Source of the DNA: Nonomuraea zeae
GTDB lineage: Bacteria; Actinomycetota; Actinomycetes; Streptosporangiales; Streptosporangiaceae
Length of the DNA: 33,071 nt
Direction: 5' to 3'
Assembly (NCBI RefSeq): GCF_005889725.1
Contig: NZ_VCKX01000125.1
Coordinates: forward strand, 1 to 33,071
Within the stretch, counting starts at the first letter, position 1, and every line of letters starts with the position of its first letter. The notes beneath the pieces are model-generated. The model was not told where the DNA came from, ran no database searches, and saw only the letters and a program-made list of their open reading frames with translations. A program made the translations under genes and the position numbers. Positions 24,005-31,561 of the stretch are shown piece by piece.

Positions 24005-25213
24005 TCAACGTCGCCGGATCGCGGGTCCGAGCAGCAGCAGCCCGGCCGCCGACAGCACGCCGATACCGCCGACCGAGAACCACAGCGCCCCCGTGCCGAT
24101 CTCCAGCAGCGGCCCGCCGAGCAGCGGCGCCAGCACCCCGGCCAGCGACCAGGCGAACCCGAACAGTCCCGCGTACCGCCCGCGCAGCTCCGCCGGCGCC
24201 AGCGCGGCCACGACGGCGCCGGGGATGCCGGCCGTGATGATCTCGCCCACCGTCCACACCGCGATCGTGGCGGCCAGCCCCAGCGTGCTCGTGACGAACG
24301 CGGTCATCGCGAACCCGGCGCCCATCACGGCCATGCCCAGCGCCAGCGTACGGGCCGCGTCCCTGCGCCCCAGCCAGCCGGACACCAGCGGCTGCACGAC
24401 GACGATCAGCACCCCGTTCAGGGCCATGGCCAGCCCGTACTGTCCCGGCGAGAGCTTCACGACCTCGGTCATCGCGACCGGCAGCATGGTCATCGTCTGC
24501 ATGTAGACCAGCGCGTTGCCCAGGATGACCACCGTGAAGCCGACCATGACCCGGTCGCGCAGCACCACGCCGAAGCCGCCCGCGGACTCCCTGGCCGCGG
24601 GCCTGGTCTCCGGGACCGCCCGCCAGACCAGCACGGCGAAGACCACGCTCGACACCGCGTCGATCCAGAACAGCCAGACGAACCCGAGCCCCGCCAGCCA
24701 GCCGCCGGCCGTCATGCCGACCGCGTAGCCGAGGTTGATCCCCCAGAACAGCAGCCCGTACGCGCGGGGCCGCTCGACCGGCGAGACCAGGTCGGCGACC
24801 AGGGCGTTCGATGCGGGCCGGTAGACGTCGACGACCAGGCCGAGCACGAACATCGAGGCCAGGATCGCCGGCAGCGAGGTGCTGTAGCCGAGCGCCAGCA
24901 TGCCCGCGGCGGTGGCCAGCATGCCGCCCGACAGCGTGGCCCGGCGCCCGATGCGGTCGGTGAGCACCCCGGCGAGCAGCTGCGACAGCAGCGAGCCCGC
25001 GCCGAACACGCCCATCACGAGGCCGGCCGTGGCCAGCGACAGGCCGCGGCTCTGGGTCAGGTAGACGCCGGTGAAGGGCATGACCATGGTGCCCAGGCGG
25101 TTCACGACGGTGCCGCCCCACAGGGCCCAGAAGGGACGGGGCAGGCCGCCCACCTTGGAGCGGAAGAACTGCGTGGTCTTCCGGGGCGGCCGGTCGACGG
25201 AGATGGTTGACAC
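24005..25213 (-). CDS. MFS transporter, 12-TM drug exporter type
   Basis: A 402-residue inner-membrane transporter with about 12 segments. The loop 2-3 motif is GVLTDRIGRRATL, TM4 has ASMFVLGLVVDVYRPASNAL, and the repeat in the second half is weaker. This is the MDR-type DHA1 pattern. The GTG at 25213 (VSTISVDRPPRKTTQFF) has no strong ribosome binding site. It is divergent from an ArsR-type regulator, with a perfect dyad in the shared 59-bp region near the regulator start, so drug- or ligand-controlled expression is likely. The kinase gene follows on the same strand 72 bases further on. Confidence 0.9.
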   Translation of the reverse strand: MSTISVDRPPRKTTQFFRSKVGGLPRPFWALWGGTVVNRLGTMVMPFTGVYLTQSRGLSLATAGLVMGVFGAGSLLSQLLAGVLTDRIGRRATLSGGMLATAAGMLALGYSTSLPAILASMFVLGLVVDVYRPASNALVADLVSPVERPRAYGLLFWGINLGYAVGMTAGGWLAGLGFVWLFWIDAVSSVVFAVLVWRAVPETRPAARESAGGFGVVLRDRVMVGFTVVILGNALVYMQTMTMLPVAMTEVVKLSPGQYGLAMALNGVLIVVVQPLVSGWLGRRDAARTLALGMAVMGAGFAMTAFVTSTLGLAATIAVWTVGEIITAGIPGAVVAALAPAELRGRYAGLFGFAWSLAGVLAPLLGGPLLEIGTGALWFSVGGIGVLSAAGLLLLGPAIRRR

Positions 25214-25253
25214 GTGACAAAGACTGATATTTACGGTTTTCTTGCGCGAACGA

Positions 25254-25269
25254 TTTAGTGCAGACTAAA
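25254..25269. promoter_or_regulatory. Perfect dyad operator, ArsR-type gene
   Basis: TTTAGT, GCAG, ACTAAA: six-base perfect arms ending three bases before the regulator's ATG and 41 bases from the divergent MFS start. Position and symmetry fit an autoregulatory operator bound by the ArsR-type protein, which could also control the exporter. Confidence 0.65.
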
Positions 25270-25272
25270 AAG

Positions 25273-26238
25273 ATGTCCATCACCTGGGTCCTGACGCCGG
25301 AGGACGTGGCGCGCATCCGGTTCGCGTTCTCCCCGATGTGGGAGCTCGTGGCCAGCCTGCGCACCCTCCAGGGCCCCGCCAGGCAGTCCTTCCACCTGCC
25401 GTGGCTCAAGGCCGTCCGGCCCCTGATCGACGGCCTCGACCTGGCCGAGCTGTTCGCGCTGGTGCCGCCGAGCGGCTACATCGCCGACTTCATCACCCCG
25501 CCGCCCGACACGCCGATGCCGGAGTTCCGGGCGGAGCTGGCGCGGGTCAGGAACACGCCGCCCGACGTGGCGCGCACGGAGGTCGCGAAGATCGCGGGCA
25601 TCGACCCGGCGCGGCTGGCGCGGTTCGCCGCGGACCCGGAGGCGGGCGTGGCCAGGGTCGCCGACGCGCTGGAGCGCTACTGGGAGACCTGCTTCGCCGA
25701 GTTCTGGCCCCGGGTGTACGGGCTGCTGGAGCGCGACGTCCTGCGCCGGACGCGGCAGCTCGCGCAGGGTGGCGCGCGGGAGCTGTTCGCCGGGCTCGAC
25801 CCGGCCGTGGTCTGGACGGGGGAGCGGCTGCTCGTCGACCGGACCTCGTGCCTGCAGGACAAGCTCTACGGCGACGGCCTGGTGTTGGTGCCGAGCGCGT
25901 TCTGGTGGCCGTCGGTGGCGGTGATGTCGGCGCCGTACCAGTCGATGCTGGTCTACCCCGTGCTCGGCATCGGCACCCTGTGGGACGAGGGGCCGCCGCC
26001 CGCGCCCGGCGCGCTGGCGGCGCTCATCGGCAGGAGCAGGGCCCGGATCCTGGTCGCGCTCGCCGAGCCCAGCACCACCTCGGCCCTGGCCGGGCGCATG
26101 GAGCTGACGCCCGGCGCCGTGAGCCAGCACCTCGGCGTGCTCAGCGGCGGCGGGCTCACGGTGGGGATGCGGGTCGGCAAACAGGTCGTCTACCGCCGCA
26201 CCCCCGCGGGTGACATGCTCGCCGCCGGTCAGGCGTAG
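25273..26238 (+). CDS. ArsR-type HTH regulator with DUF5937-like N-terminal domain
   Basis: A 321-residue regulator. The first 240 residues form a domain common in actinobacteria ahead of an ArsR HTH (ITWVLTPEDVARIRFAFSP, LKAVRPLIDGLDLAELFALV, then LVLVPSAFWWP). The C-terminal winged helix is ALIGRSRARILVALAEPST, LAGRMELTPGAVSQHLGVLS, and VGKQVVYRRTPAG for the wing. No metal-binding cysteine motif is present, so the signal is not metal. The ATG at 25273 is preferred over a GTG at 25258, which lies inside the dyad operator. It is divergent from the MFS exporter and probably represses it. The stop codon lies in the first unit of a tandem repeat shared with the convergent terpene cyclase gene. 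Confidence 0.88.
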   Translation: MSITWVLTPEDVARIRFAFSPMWELVASLRTLQGPARQSFHLPWLKAVRPLIDGLDLAELFALVPPSGYIADFITPPPDTPMPEFRAELARVRNTPPDVARTEVAKIAGIDPARLARFAADPEAGVARVADALERYWETCFAEFWPRVYGLLERDVLRRTRQLAQGGARELFAGLDPAVVWTGERLLVDRTSCLQDKLYGDGLVLVPSAFWWPSVAVMSAPYQSMLVYPVLGIGTLWDEGPPPAPGALAALIGRSRARILVALAEPSTTSALAGRMELTPGAVSQHLGVLSGGGLTVGMRVGKQVVYRRTPAGDMLAAGQA

Positions 26239-26304
26239 AGCTCGGCTCAGGCGTAGTTCGGCTCAGGCGTAGTTCGGATCAGGCGTAGTTCGGATCAGGC
26301 GTAG
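26229..26304. repeat. Tandem repeat holding the stop codons of two convergent genes
   Basis: Five copies of TCAGGCGTAG at 26229, 26247, 26263, 26279 and 26295, spaced 18, 16, 16 and 16 bp; the fuller 16-bp unit is GTAGTTCGGMTCAGGC. Each copy has TAG on the plus strand and TGA on the minus strand. The first copy supplies the ArsR-type gene's stop, and the fifth the terpene cyclase's stop. Confidence 0.9.
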
Positions 26305-27281
26305 CGCTTGGACTCCAGGAGCCAGTCGAGATGGGCGCGCGGCGCCGCCAGGTAGGCGCAGGCCACCTTGGCGGCGTCCCTTGCCTCCTTGGGCCCGAGG
26401 TCGTCCAGCGGCAGCAGCCTGGCGGCCTTGCGCATGTCCTGGCAGCGGCCGGCGATGCGGTCCAGCACCCAGGCGGTCGCCTCCCGCTCGCCCAGCCCGA
26501 GCTGGCGCATCGCGAGCACCACGAAGTTGTGCACGTCGCCGCGCTCCTTCGGCCGCGAGGCCACGTCGTTGCACCAGGCCGTGACGTCGCTGCAGGCCTC
26601 CACGAGCTGCTGCCAGGGCTCGCACTCGTGCACCCAGGCCGGCACCTCCACCCGCAGGCACGGCTCGACCAGGTCGTAGACGTACGGGCCCACGGTGCCC
26701 CTGCGCAGCGCCGGATATTCCTCCAGCGTCGGCATCCGGCCCGAGGCCCTGTTGTCGGCCTCGGCCCGGCAGGCGTCGTGCTGGCGCTGCAGCCCGACCG
26801 CGAACCTGGCCCGCCACTTGTCGCTCATCCGCGCGCTCGTCACCCGCCACAGGTCGGCGAAGGCCGCCTCCAGCGGATGGCGCGAGGCGCCCTTGAGCAT
26901 GCCCTGGAAGATGTCCAGCGAGCACGAGCCCTCGTCCAGCTCGTCGTCCAGGTGGAACAGCCAGGTCAGCCACTGCGCGAACAGGGCGGCGGCGGCCGCG
27001 TCGAACTCGGCGAACGCCCGGCCGGCCATCCGGTGGAAGCCGACCTCGGGATCGGCCCGCAGCCCGGTCCGCCTGGCCCAGTCGATGACCGCGGCCTCGA
27101 TCGCGTAGACGGCCGGGTGCATCCTGCACGGCGCCGCCATGGCGGGCACGCGCTCGGTGAGCGGCAGCAGCGCAAGCGCGGCCGAGCCGCCCCTGCGCGG
27201 CAGCGGCATCATGGAAGCCAGCGCCGAGCGCAGCGCGGTGCGTACCGTGGCGAACACGGTGGTGCTCATCGTGGCGTTCAC
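26295..27281 (-). CDS. Class I terpene cyclase, product unknown
   Basis: A sesquiterpene- or diterpene-type cyclase of 328 residues. The metal-binding motifs are complete: DDELDE (112-117, in WLFHLDDELDEG), the effector arginine region RRGTVGPY (193-200), and NDVASRPKE (238-246). It has a C-terminal RY pair (SKRYA, the last two codons before alanine). Length fits bacterial single-domain cyclases. The product cannot be told from the sequence. The GTG start overlaps the stop of the EF-hand gene (GTGA at 27281-27278), so the two are translationally coupled; an ATG at 27269 is an alternative. No prenyltransferase, P450 or methyltransferase lies beside it. Confidence 0.9.
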   Translation of the reverse strand: MNATMSTTVFATVRTALRSALASMMPLPRRGGSAALALLPLTERVPAMAAPCRMHPAVYAIEAAVIDWARRTGLRADPEVGFHRMAGRAFAEFDAAAAALFAQWLTWLFHLDDELDEGSCSLDIFQGMLKGASRHPLEAAFADLWRVTSARMSDKWRARFAVGLQRQHDACRAEADNRASGRMPTLEEYPALRRGTVGPYVYDLVEPCLRVEVPAWVHECEPWQQLVEACSDVTAWCNDVASRPKERGDVHNFVVLAMRQLGLGEREATAWVLDRIAGRCQDMRKAARLLPLDDLGPKEARDAAKVACAYLAAPRAHLDWLLESKRYA

Positions 27282-27823
27282 AGCGGTCCGAAAAGCCAGT
27301 TGCCGGCCGCGTTCGGGTCGTCGCTGCGGTAATACTCGGCGGCGGCCAGGACCAGCTCGTCCACGGTGAGCGAGCCCCTTCCCGTCCGGTCGAGCCGGTC
27401 GAACGCCTCATCCACGTCGTCGTAGGCGATGCCGAACGCGCACAGCATCGTCCGGAACTCGCCCGGCCGGATGCTGCCGTCGTTGTCGCTGTCGCACAGC
27501 TCCGCCACCGCCACCGTGGCGGGTCTGAACACCGGGTCGTACCGGTCTCCCGTGACGAACGCCGCCGCCATCCCCGCACGGAAGTCCGCACGGGCGATGC
27601 CGGAGTCGCCGTCACGTTCGAGCGCGTGCGACAGAGTGGACCAGATGCCGTCGAAGCTGTCGACCAGGCTCGCCCCGGTGACCGACGTGGGGGACTCCCC
27701 GAAGCCCACCAGAATGCGGGCGCCCAGCCCCAGCAGGTCCTCACGCTCGACGACGCCGTTACCGCACGCGTCGATGTGGTCGAACGCCCGATCGAGCTTG
27801 TGATTGAGCAGGTCGATAGCCAC
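27278..27823 (-). CDS. EF-hand calcium-binding protein (calerythrin-like)
   Basis: A small acidic cytoplasmic protein of 181 residues with four EF-hand positions. Loops 3 (D111-E122, DSDNDGSIRPGE) and 4 (D145-E156, DRTGRGSLTVDE) are near-canonical. Loop 2 (E69-D80, ERDGDSGIARAD) and loop 1 (D18-D29) are divergent. This layout resembles calerythrin and other bacterial SCP-like proteins that buffer or sense calcium. The GTG at 27823 is the likely start, because GGGGGAGG (27829-27836 on the minus strand) lies five bases upstream; the upstream frame is non-coding. It precedes and overlaps the terpene cyclase gene, which suggests they act together, but what role calcium plays is unknown. Confidence 0.88.
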   Translation of the reverse strand: MAIDLLNHKLDRAFDHIDACGNGVVEREDLLGLGARILVGFGESPTSVTGASLVDSFDGIWSTLSHALERDGDSGIARADFRAGMAAAFVTGDRYDPVFRPATVAVAELCDSDNDGSIRPGEFRTMLCAFGIAYDDVDEAFDRLDRTGRGSLTVDELVLAAAEYYRSDDPNAAGNWLFGPL

Positions 27824-27848
27824 CAATGCCTCCCCCGAGACTAACTGC

Positions 27849-27856
27849 GTGATCAC
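27849..27856. promoter_or_regulatory. Palindrome between the divergent EF-hand and glnA2 genes
   Basis: GTGATCAC, flanked by ACTGC and AGTAA, lies 26 bases from the EF-hand start. It could be an operator; it is short and the only symmetry I see in this 150-bp control region. Confidence 0.25.
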
Positions 27857-27974
27857 AGTAAGTCTGGGCGGGCCCTTTGTCAGCGAGGCTCGCACCGGCA
27901 CCCCCCGTAACGTGTGCGAAACACGGACACGGCATCCTGATAGAAGACCTGTACTGTCTTATCGAGGGGATGCC

Positions 27975-29336
27975 TTGGACCGCCAGCAGGAGTTCGTGCT
28001 CCGCACGCTCGAGGAACGCGACATCCGGTTCATCCGGCTCTGGTTCACTGATGTGCTCGGCTTCCTCAAGTCCGTCGCGATCGCCCCCGCCGAGCTGGAG
28101 GGCGCGTTCGCGGAGGGCATAGGGTTCGACGGCTCGGCGATCGAGGGTTTCGCCCGCGTCTACGAGTCCGACATGCTCGCCAAGCCCGACCCGGCCACGT
28201 TCCAGATCCTGCCGTGGCGCAGCGAGACGCCCGGCGCGGCGCGCATCTTCTGCGACATCCTCATGCCCGACGGCTCGCCGTCGCACGCCGACCCGCGCTG
28301 GGTCCTCAAGCGCACGCTCGCCAAGTGCGCCGACATGGGCTTCACCTTCTACACCCACCCGGAGATCGAGTTCTTCCTGCTGAAGAACCGCCCCGAGCCG
28401 GGCCAGCGGCCCGAGCCGATCGACTCCGGCGGCTACTTCGACCACACGCCGCACAGCTCGGGTCACGACTTCCGGCGCCAGGCGATCATGATGCTGGAGT
28501 CGATGGGCATCTCCGTCGAGTTCAGCCACCACGAGGGCGCGCCCGGCCAGCAGGAGATCGACCTGCGCTACGCCGACGCGCTGACCACGGCCGACAACAT
28601 CATGACCTTCCGCCTGATCATGAAGGAGGTCGCCCTGGAGCAGGGTATCTGGGCCTCGTTCATGCCCAAGCCGTTCACCGAGCACCCGGGCTCCGGCATG
28701 CACACCCACATGTCGCTGTTCGAGGGCGACAGGAACGCCTTCTACGAGGCCGGCTCCGACTACCGGCTGTCCAAGATCGGCCGGTCGTTCATCGCCGGGC
28801 TGCTCAAGCACGCCGCCGAGATCACCGCCGTCACCAACCAGTGGGTCAACTCCTACAAGCGGCTCTGGGGCGGCGCCGAGGCCATCGCCGGCCTCGGCGG
28901 CGAGGCGCCCTCCTACGTGTGCTGGGGCCACAACAACCGCTCGGCCCTGGTCCGGGTGCCGATGTACAAGCCGCACAAGGGCGGCTCGACGCGCATCGAG
29001 TTCCGCTCGCTCGACTCGGCGTGCAACCCCTACCTCGCGTTCGCGCTGATCCTTGCGGCCGGGCTGAAGGGCATCGAGGAGAGCTACGAGCTGCCCGCCG
29101 CCGCCGAGGACAACGTCTGGACGCTGACCAGCGCCGAGCGCCGCGCCCTGGGCATCCAGCCGCTGCCCGGGTCGCTCAACGACGCGATCGAGGTCATGGA
29201 GCGCAGCGAGCTCGTGGCCGAGACGCTGGGCGAGCACGTCTTCGACTTCTTCCTGCGCAACAAGCGCAGCGAGTGGCGCGAATACCGCCGCCACGTCACC
29301 GAGTTCGAGCTCGGGCGCTACCTGCCGGTGCTGTAG
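27975..29336 (+). CDS. glnA2: Glutamine synthetase family protein, GlnA2 type
   Basis: A 453-residue enzyme of the type I glutamine synthetase fold. Motifs in order: FTDVLGFLKSVAI and GIGFDGSAIEGF in the N-terminal beta-grasp; PEIEFFLL; HHEGAPGQQEIDLRYADAL; GSGMHTHMSLF; NSYKRLW; NNRSALVRVP. The adenylylation-site sequence of the main GlnA (NLYDLP) is replaced by ESYELPAA, so it should not be controlled by GlnE. The sequence fits actinobacterial GlnA2, reported in Streptomyces to glutamylate polyamines instead of ammonia, so the true substrate may be a polyamine. The start is TTG at 27975, five bases after GAGGGG; the longer upstream frame is non-coding. A strong hairpin follows the stop. Confidence 0.92.
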   Translation: MDRQQEFVLRTLEERDIRFIRLWFTDVLGFLKSVAIAPAELEGAFAEGIGFDGSAIEGFARVYESDMLAKPDPATFQILPWRSETPGAARIFCDILMPDGSPSHADPRWVLKRTLAKCADMGFTFYTHPEIEFFLLKNRPEPGQRPEPIDSGGYFDHTPHSSGHDFRRQAIMMLESMGISVEFSHHEGAPGQQEIDLRYADALTTADNIMTFRLIMKEVALEQGIWASFMPKPFTEHPGSGMHTHMSLFEGDRNAFYEAGSDYRLSKIGRSFIAGLLKHAAEITAVTNQWVNSYKRLWGGAEAIAGLGGEAPSYVCWGHNNRSALVRVPMYKPHKGGSTRIEFRSLDSACNPYLAFALILAAGLKGIEESYELPAAAEDNVWTLTSAERRALGIQPLPGSLNDAIEVMERSELVAETLGEHVFDFFLRNKRSEWREYRRHVTEFELGRYLPVL

Positions 29337-29348
29337 CCGCAGCCGGTG

Positions 29349-29382
29349 ACGGGGGCGGGCGGGGTGTCCCGCCCGCCCCCGT
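29349..29382. terminator. Strong bidirectional hairpin between glnA2 and the YCII gene
   Basis: A perfect 15-bp stem, ACGGGGGCGGGCGGG, loop GTGT, then its complement, lies 12 bases after the glnA2 stop and nine from the convergent YCII stop. There is no T-run, but stems of this strength serve as terminators in actinobacteria. Confidence 0.75.
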
Positions 29383-29390
29383 TCCCGTGC

Positions 29391-29735
29391 TCAGCCGTGG
29401 AACTCCCGCACCTCGATCGGCAGCAACGCGACCGCCCGCGCCATCTTGCGGGCCCAGCCGAGCGCGGTGTCCAGGTCGGGCGCCGTGATGACGGTGAACC
29501 CGCCGACGTGCTCCTTGCCCTCGGTGTAGGGGCCGTCGGTCGTGAGCACCTCGCCGCCGCGCAGCTGCACGACCTGCGCCTGTCCCGGCCGGTGCAGCGC
29601 GCCGGAGAAGACCCAGACGCCGGCCGACTTCATCTCCGCTTCGAGGGCGTTGAGGTCGCGCATGACGGGGTCCAGGATCTCGGGCGGGGGCGGGTCGCCG
29701 TCGGGCTGGAACATGGTGAGCAGATACCGCTTCAT
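29391..29735 (-). CDS. YCII-related (DGPF) domain protein
   Basis: A 114-residue cytoplasmic protein of the YCII/DGPF family, related to dimeric alpha-beta barrel enzymes. It begins MKRYLLTMFQPDG and has the hallmark TTDGPYTEGKEHVGGFTVI (residues 67-85). Such genes often sit next to ECF sigma factor genes, but none is present here. The ATG at 29735 was chosen over one at 29765, since GGAAAGGGACG lies upstream and the family starts at MKYLL-like residues. Its function is unknown. Confidence 0.9.
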   Translation of the reverse strand: MKRYLLTMFQPDGDPPPPEILDPVMRDLNALEAEMKSAGVWVFSGALHRPGQAQVVQLRGGEVLTTDGPYTEGKEHVGGFTVITAPDLDTALGWARKMARAVALLPIEVREFHG

Positions 29736-29808
29736 GAGACGTCCCTTTCCGTTTCTCGTTCTCACTGCTTACACGAACGGCCGCTGCCCGGATCGACACG
29801 TCCCGGCG

Positions 29809-29845
29809 AAAAAAAGCGGGCCACGCCATAGGGCGTGACCCGCTT
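29809..29845 (-). terminator. Orphaned intrinsic terminator of the split right-edge gene
   Basis: Read on the minus strand: AAGCGGG, mismatch, CACGCC, a four-base loop, GGCGTG, CCCGCTT, then seven T residues. It is a 13-bp stem with one mismatch and the best intrinsic terminator in the window. No minus-strand gene ends just upstream now. It belonged to the secreted-protein gene at the right edge before the 2.7-kb insertion separated them. Confidence 0.85.
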
Positions 29846-29867
29846 CAGTGGAAATTCTTTACTTATT

Positions 29868-29879
29868 GAGGTGATCTCA
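29868..29879 (+). repeat. Left terminal inverted repeat
   Basis: GAGGTGATCTCA, identical to the right end read on the other strand. The bases further in diverge quickly (ACGAGAAC against GCAACTTA). Confidence 0.7.
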
Positions 29880-30020
29880 ACGAGAACAGGTCAAGCATCT
29901 GCGGTGTTATGCCGCCAAGCGCCATTGACGCGCACGAACCGGGATGCGGCGCGATGTTGTTGACGTACCCCTTGATGTGCAGAGCTGTCCGACCGCTTCG
30001 GTGGCCATCATCGTGGGTGA
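29880..30020. other. Unexplained stretch inside the insertion's left end
   Basis: No clear gene. On the minus strand a 34-codon frame starts at ATG 30011 (MMATEAVGQLCTSRG), but its start signal lies in the SDR terminator. Another frame reads HIKGYVNNIAPHPGSCASM then ALGGITPQMLDLFSL and runs across the element boundary to a stop in flanking DNA. Neither has family support that I know. This may be the remnant of a small gene with a frameshift, or a decayed IS copy. Confidence 0.3.
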
Positions 30021-30072
30021 CCCCTTTCCCCGGGGCGGGCCTGGAGGGCCGCTCCCGCCCCAGGGAGAGGGG
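30021..30072 (-). terminator. Long hairpin directly after the SDR stop
   Basis: Outer arms CCCCTTTCCC and GGGAGAGGGG (nine of ten pairs) enclose perfect inner arms GGGGCGGG and CCCGCCCC. It abuts the SDR stop codon at 30073 and should end transcription of that gene. No T-run follows. Confidence 0.7.
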
Positions 30073-30846
30073 TTACAATCTGGCGCCACCCGTCGCGTCG
30101 ATTACCCTGCCGGTCACCCAGCGGGCGTCGTCGGAGGCGAGGAACGCCGCCACGTCGGCGATGTCCTCCGGTCGCCCGACCCGGCCCAGCGCGGCCAGCG
30201 ACGCGGCGTAGGCCTCGGCTTCCGCGTTGCCGCGCAGCCATCCCGCGTTGACGTCGGTGTCGACGATCCCGGGGTGCACCGAGTTCGCCGTAATGCCCCT
30301 CGGGCCCAGTTCCTTGGCCAGGTTGAGGGTGAAGGTGTCCAGGGCGCCCTTGGTGGAGCCGTAGGCGATCATCTCCGGCATGGCCAGGCGGGCGACGCCG
30401 CTGGAGATGTTGATGATTCGCCCGCCGTCCCGCAACCGCTTCAGTGCTTCCCGCACGATGAAGAACGGCGCCCGGACGTTCACTGCGAAGACCTCATCGA
30501 ATCCTTCCTCCGTGAGCGAGGCCAGGTCCGAGCTGAGGCCGATGCCGGCGTTGTTGACGATGATGTCGACACCTTCGTGAGGCGAGTGTTGTCCGATCTG
30601 CGCATCGAAGGCGGCCCAGAGCGCGGCCGCGTCTCCGTGCCTGCCCAGTTCCGTCTGTATCGTGAAGGCCCGGCCGCCGTCCTTGCGGATCCGCTCGATG
30701 ACCTCGTTCGCCGCGGCTTTGTGGCGAGCGAAGGCGACGGCAACGACGGCGCCGTCCCGGGCGAGCCGCTCGGCGATGGCCCGGCCGAGCCCCCGGCTCC
30801 CGCCGGTGACCAGCGCGACCTTGCCTTCCAGCATGTACGTGCTCAT
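30073..30846 (-). CDS. Classical SDR oxidoreductase (passenger gene)
   Basis: A 257-residue NAD(P)-dependent short-chain dehydrogenase with all hallmarks: LVTGGSRGLGRAIAERL at the cofactor site, VDIIVNNAGIG, catalytic serine in RIINISSG, and YGSTKG (YxxxK), followed by HPGIVDTDVN. The basic residues after the glycine motif (FARHKAA) suggest NADPH preference. The ATG at 30846 (MSTYMLEGK) is favoured over a longer start at 30864. It is divergent from a TetR gene, a frequent pair in which the regulator represses the reductase. Both lie inside the 2.7-kb insertion, and this copy keeps every catalytic residue, unlike the SDR at 12050. Confidence 0.92.
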   Translation of the reverse strand: MSTYMLEGKVALVTGGSRGLGRAIAERLARDGAVVAVAFARHKAAANEVIERIRKDGGRAFTIQTELGRHGDAAALWAAFDAQIGQHSPHEGVDIIVNNAGIGLSSDLASLTEEGFDEVFAVNVRAPFFIVREALKRLRDGGRIINISSGVARLAMPEMIAYGSTKGALDTFTLNLAKELGPRGITANSVHPGIVDTDVNAGWLRGNAEAEAYAASLAALGRVGRPEDIADVAAFLASDDARWVTGRVIDATGGARL

Positions 30847-30918
30847 AACGGAGGACCACCTCATTTATTGAGTGACTGATCAAGAAATACGGTAGCATGA
30901 TTTCCTGAGTGGACGCTC

Positions 30919-30924
30919 TACAAT
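30919..30924 (+). promoter_or_regulatory. -10 element for the passenger tetR-type gene (leaderless)
   Basis: TACAAT ends seven bases before the ATG at 30932. An upstream ATG at 30923 overlaps the -10 itself and is unlikely to be transcribed. The shared control region with the SDR also contains TTGA-N8-TCAA at 30868-30883, a weak operator candidate. Confidence 0.6.
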
Positions 30925-30931
30925 GTTGGGC

Positions 30932-31561
30932 ATGGGTGAGACGACTGCAAAGCGAGGACGTCCGCGTGCGTTCGACCGTGACGCGGCCATCGCCAAGGCC
31001 ACCCGGCTTTTCTGGGAACGGGGTTACGAAACCACCTCGGTCAGCGAACTCACCGAGGCGATGGGCATCAGACCGGGCAGCCTGTACGCCGCCTTCGGCG
31101 ACAAGAGGTCGCTGTTCAAGGAGGTGGTCCACACCTACGGGCGCTCAGCCGCCGGCGGGTTGATGAACGCAGCTCTCCAGGAAGAACCCACGGCCCGCCA
31201 GGCGTTCGCCCGCATCCTGCGCGAGGCCGCAGCGATCTACCCCGACCCCTCCCACCCGGCCGGTTGCCTGATCATCAGCGCCGCCACCAACGTCACCGCC
31301 CAGGACGATGAGATAGCGGCATTCCTGCGCGACCTGCGCAACGCCAATCTCACCGTCCTTCACGACCGCCTGTGCGCCGCACAGCAACAAGGCGAACTAC
31401 CCTCCGACGCCAACCCCCGCGCACTGGCCGGGTACTTCGCCGCAGCAATCCAGGGGATGTCACAACGCGCCCGGGACGGAGCCGACGCGGCTGAACTGGC
31501 CGAGATCGCCGAACTGGCCATGGCCGCATGGCCCAAGCACGGGCCAGGCGCCCCAAGCTGA
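30932..31561 (+). CDS. TetR/AcrR regulator (passenger gene)
   Basis: A 209-residue repressor of the YcdC/NemR-like TetR subgroup: KRGRPRAFDRDAAIAKATRL, FWERGYETTSVSELTEAMGI, then RPGSLYAAFGDKRSLFKE. The C-terminal domain has the subgroup's CLIISAATN segment, with a cysteine directly after HPAG that in related regulators senses electrophiles. The ATG at 30932 is chosen because a TACAAT box precedes it by seven bases. It is divergent from the SDR gene, which it probably controls; an electrophile-responsive reductase would make biological sense but is inference. It lies inside the insertion. Confidence 0.9.
   Translation: MGETTAKRGRPRAFDRDAAIAKATRLFWERGYETTSVSELTEAMGIRPGSLYAAFGDKRSLFKEVVHTYGRSAAGGLMNAALQEEPTARQAFARILREAAAIYPDPSHPAGCLIISAATNVTAQDDEIAAFLRDLRNANLTVLHDRLCAAQQQGELPSDANPRALAGYFAAAIQGMSQRARDGADAAELAEIAELAMAAWPKHGPGAPS

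Noticed and set aside
26229..26304. CRISPR-like array
   Set aside because: Units of 16 bp with no unique spacers; it is a simple tandem repeat.
26263..27744. Alternative minus frame through the terpene cyclase and EF-hand genes
   Set aside because: Lacks the cyclase metal motifs; the adjacent frames hold the real proteins.
27804..27974. Upstream part of the glnA2 frame as coding sequence
   Set aside because: No similarity to the family before residue DRQQEFVLRTLEE, and a ribosome binding site precedes the TTG at 27975.
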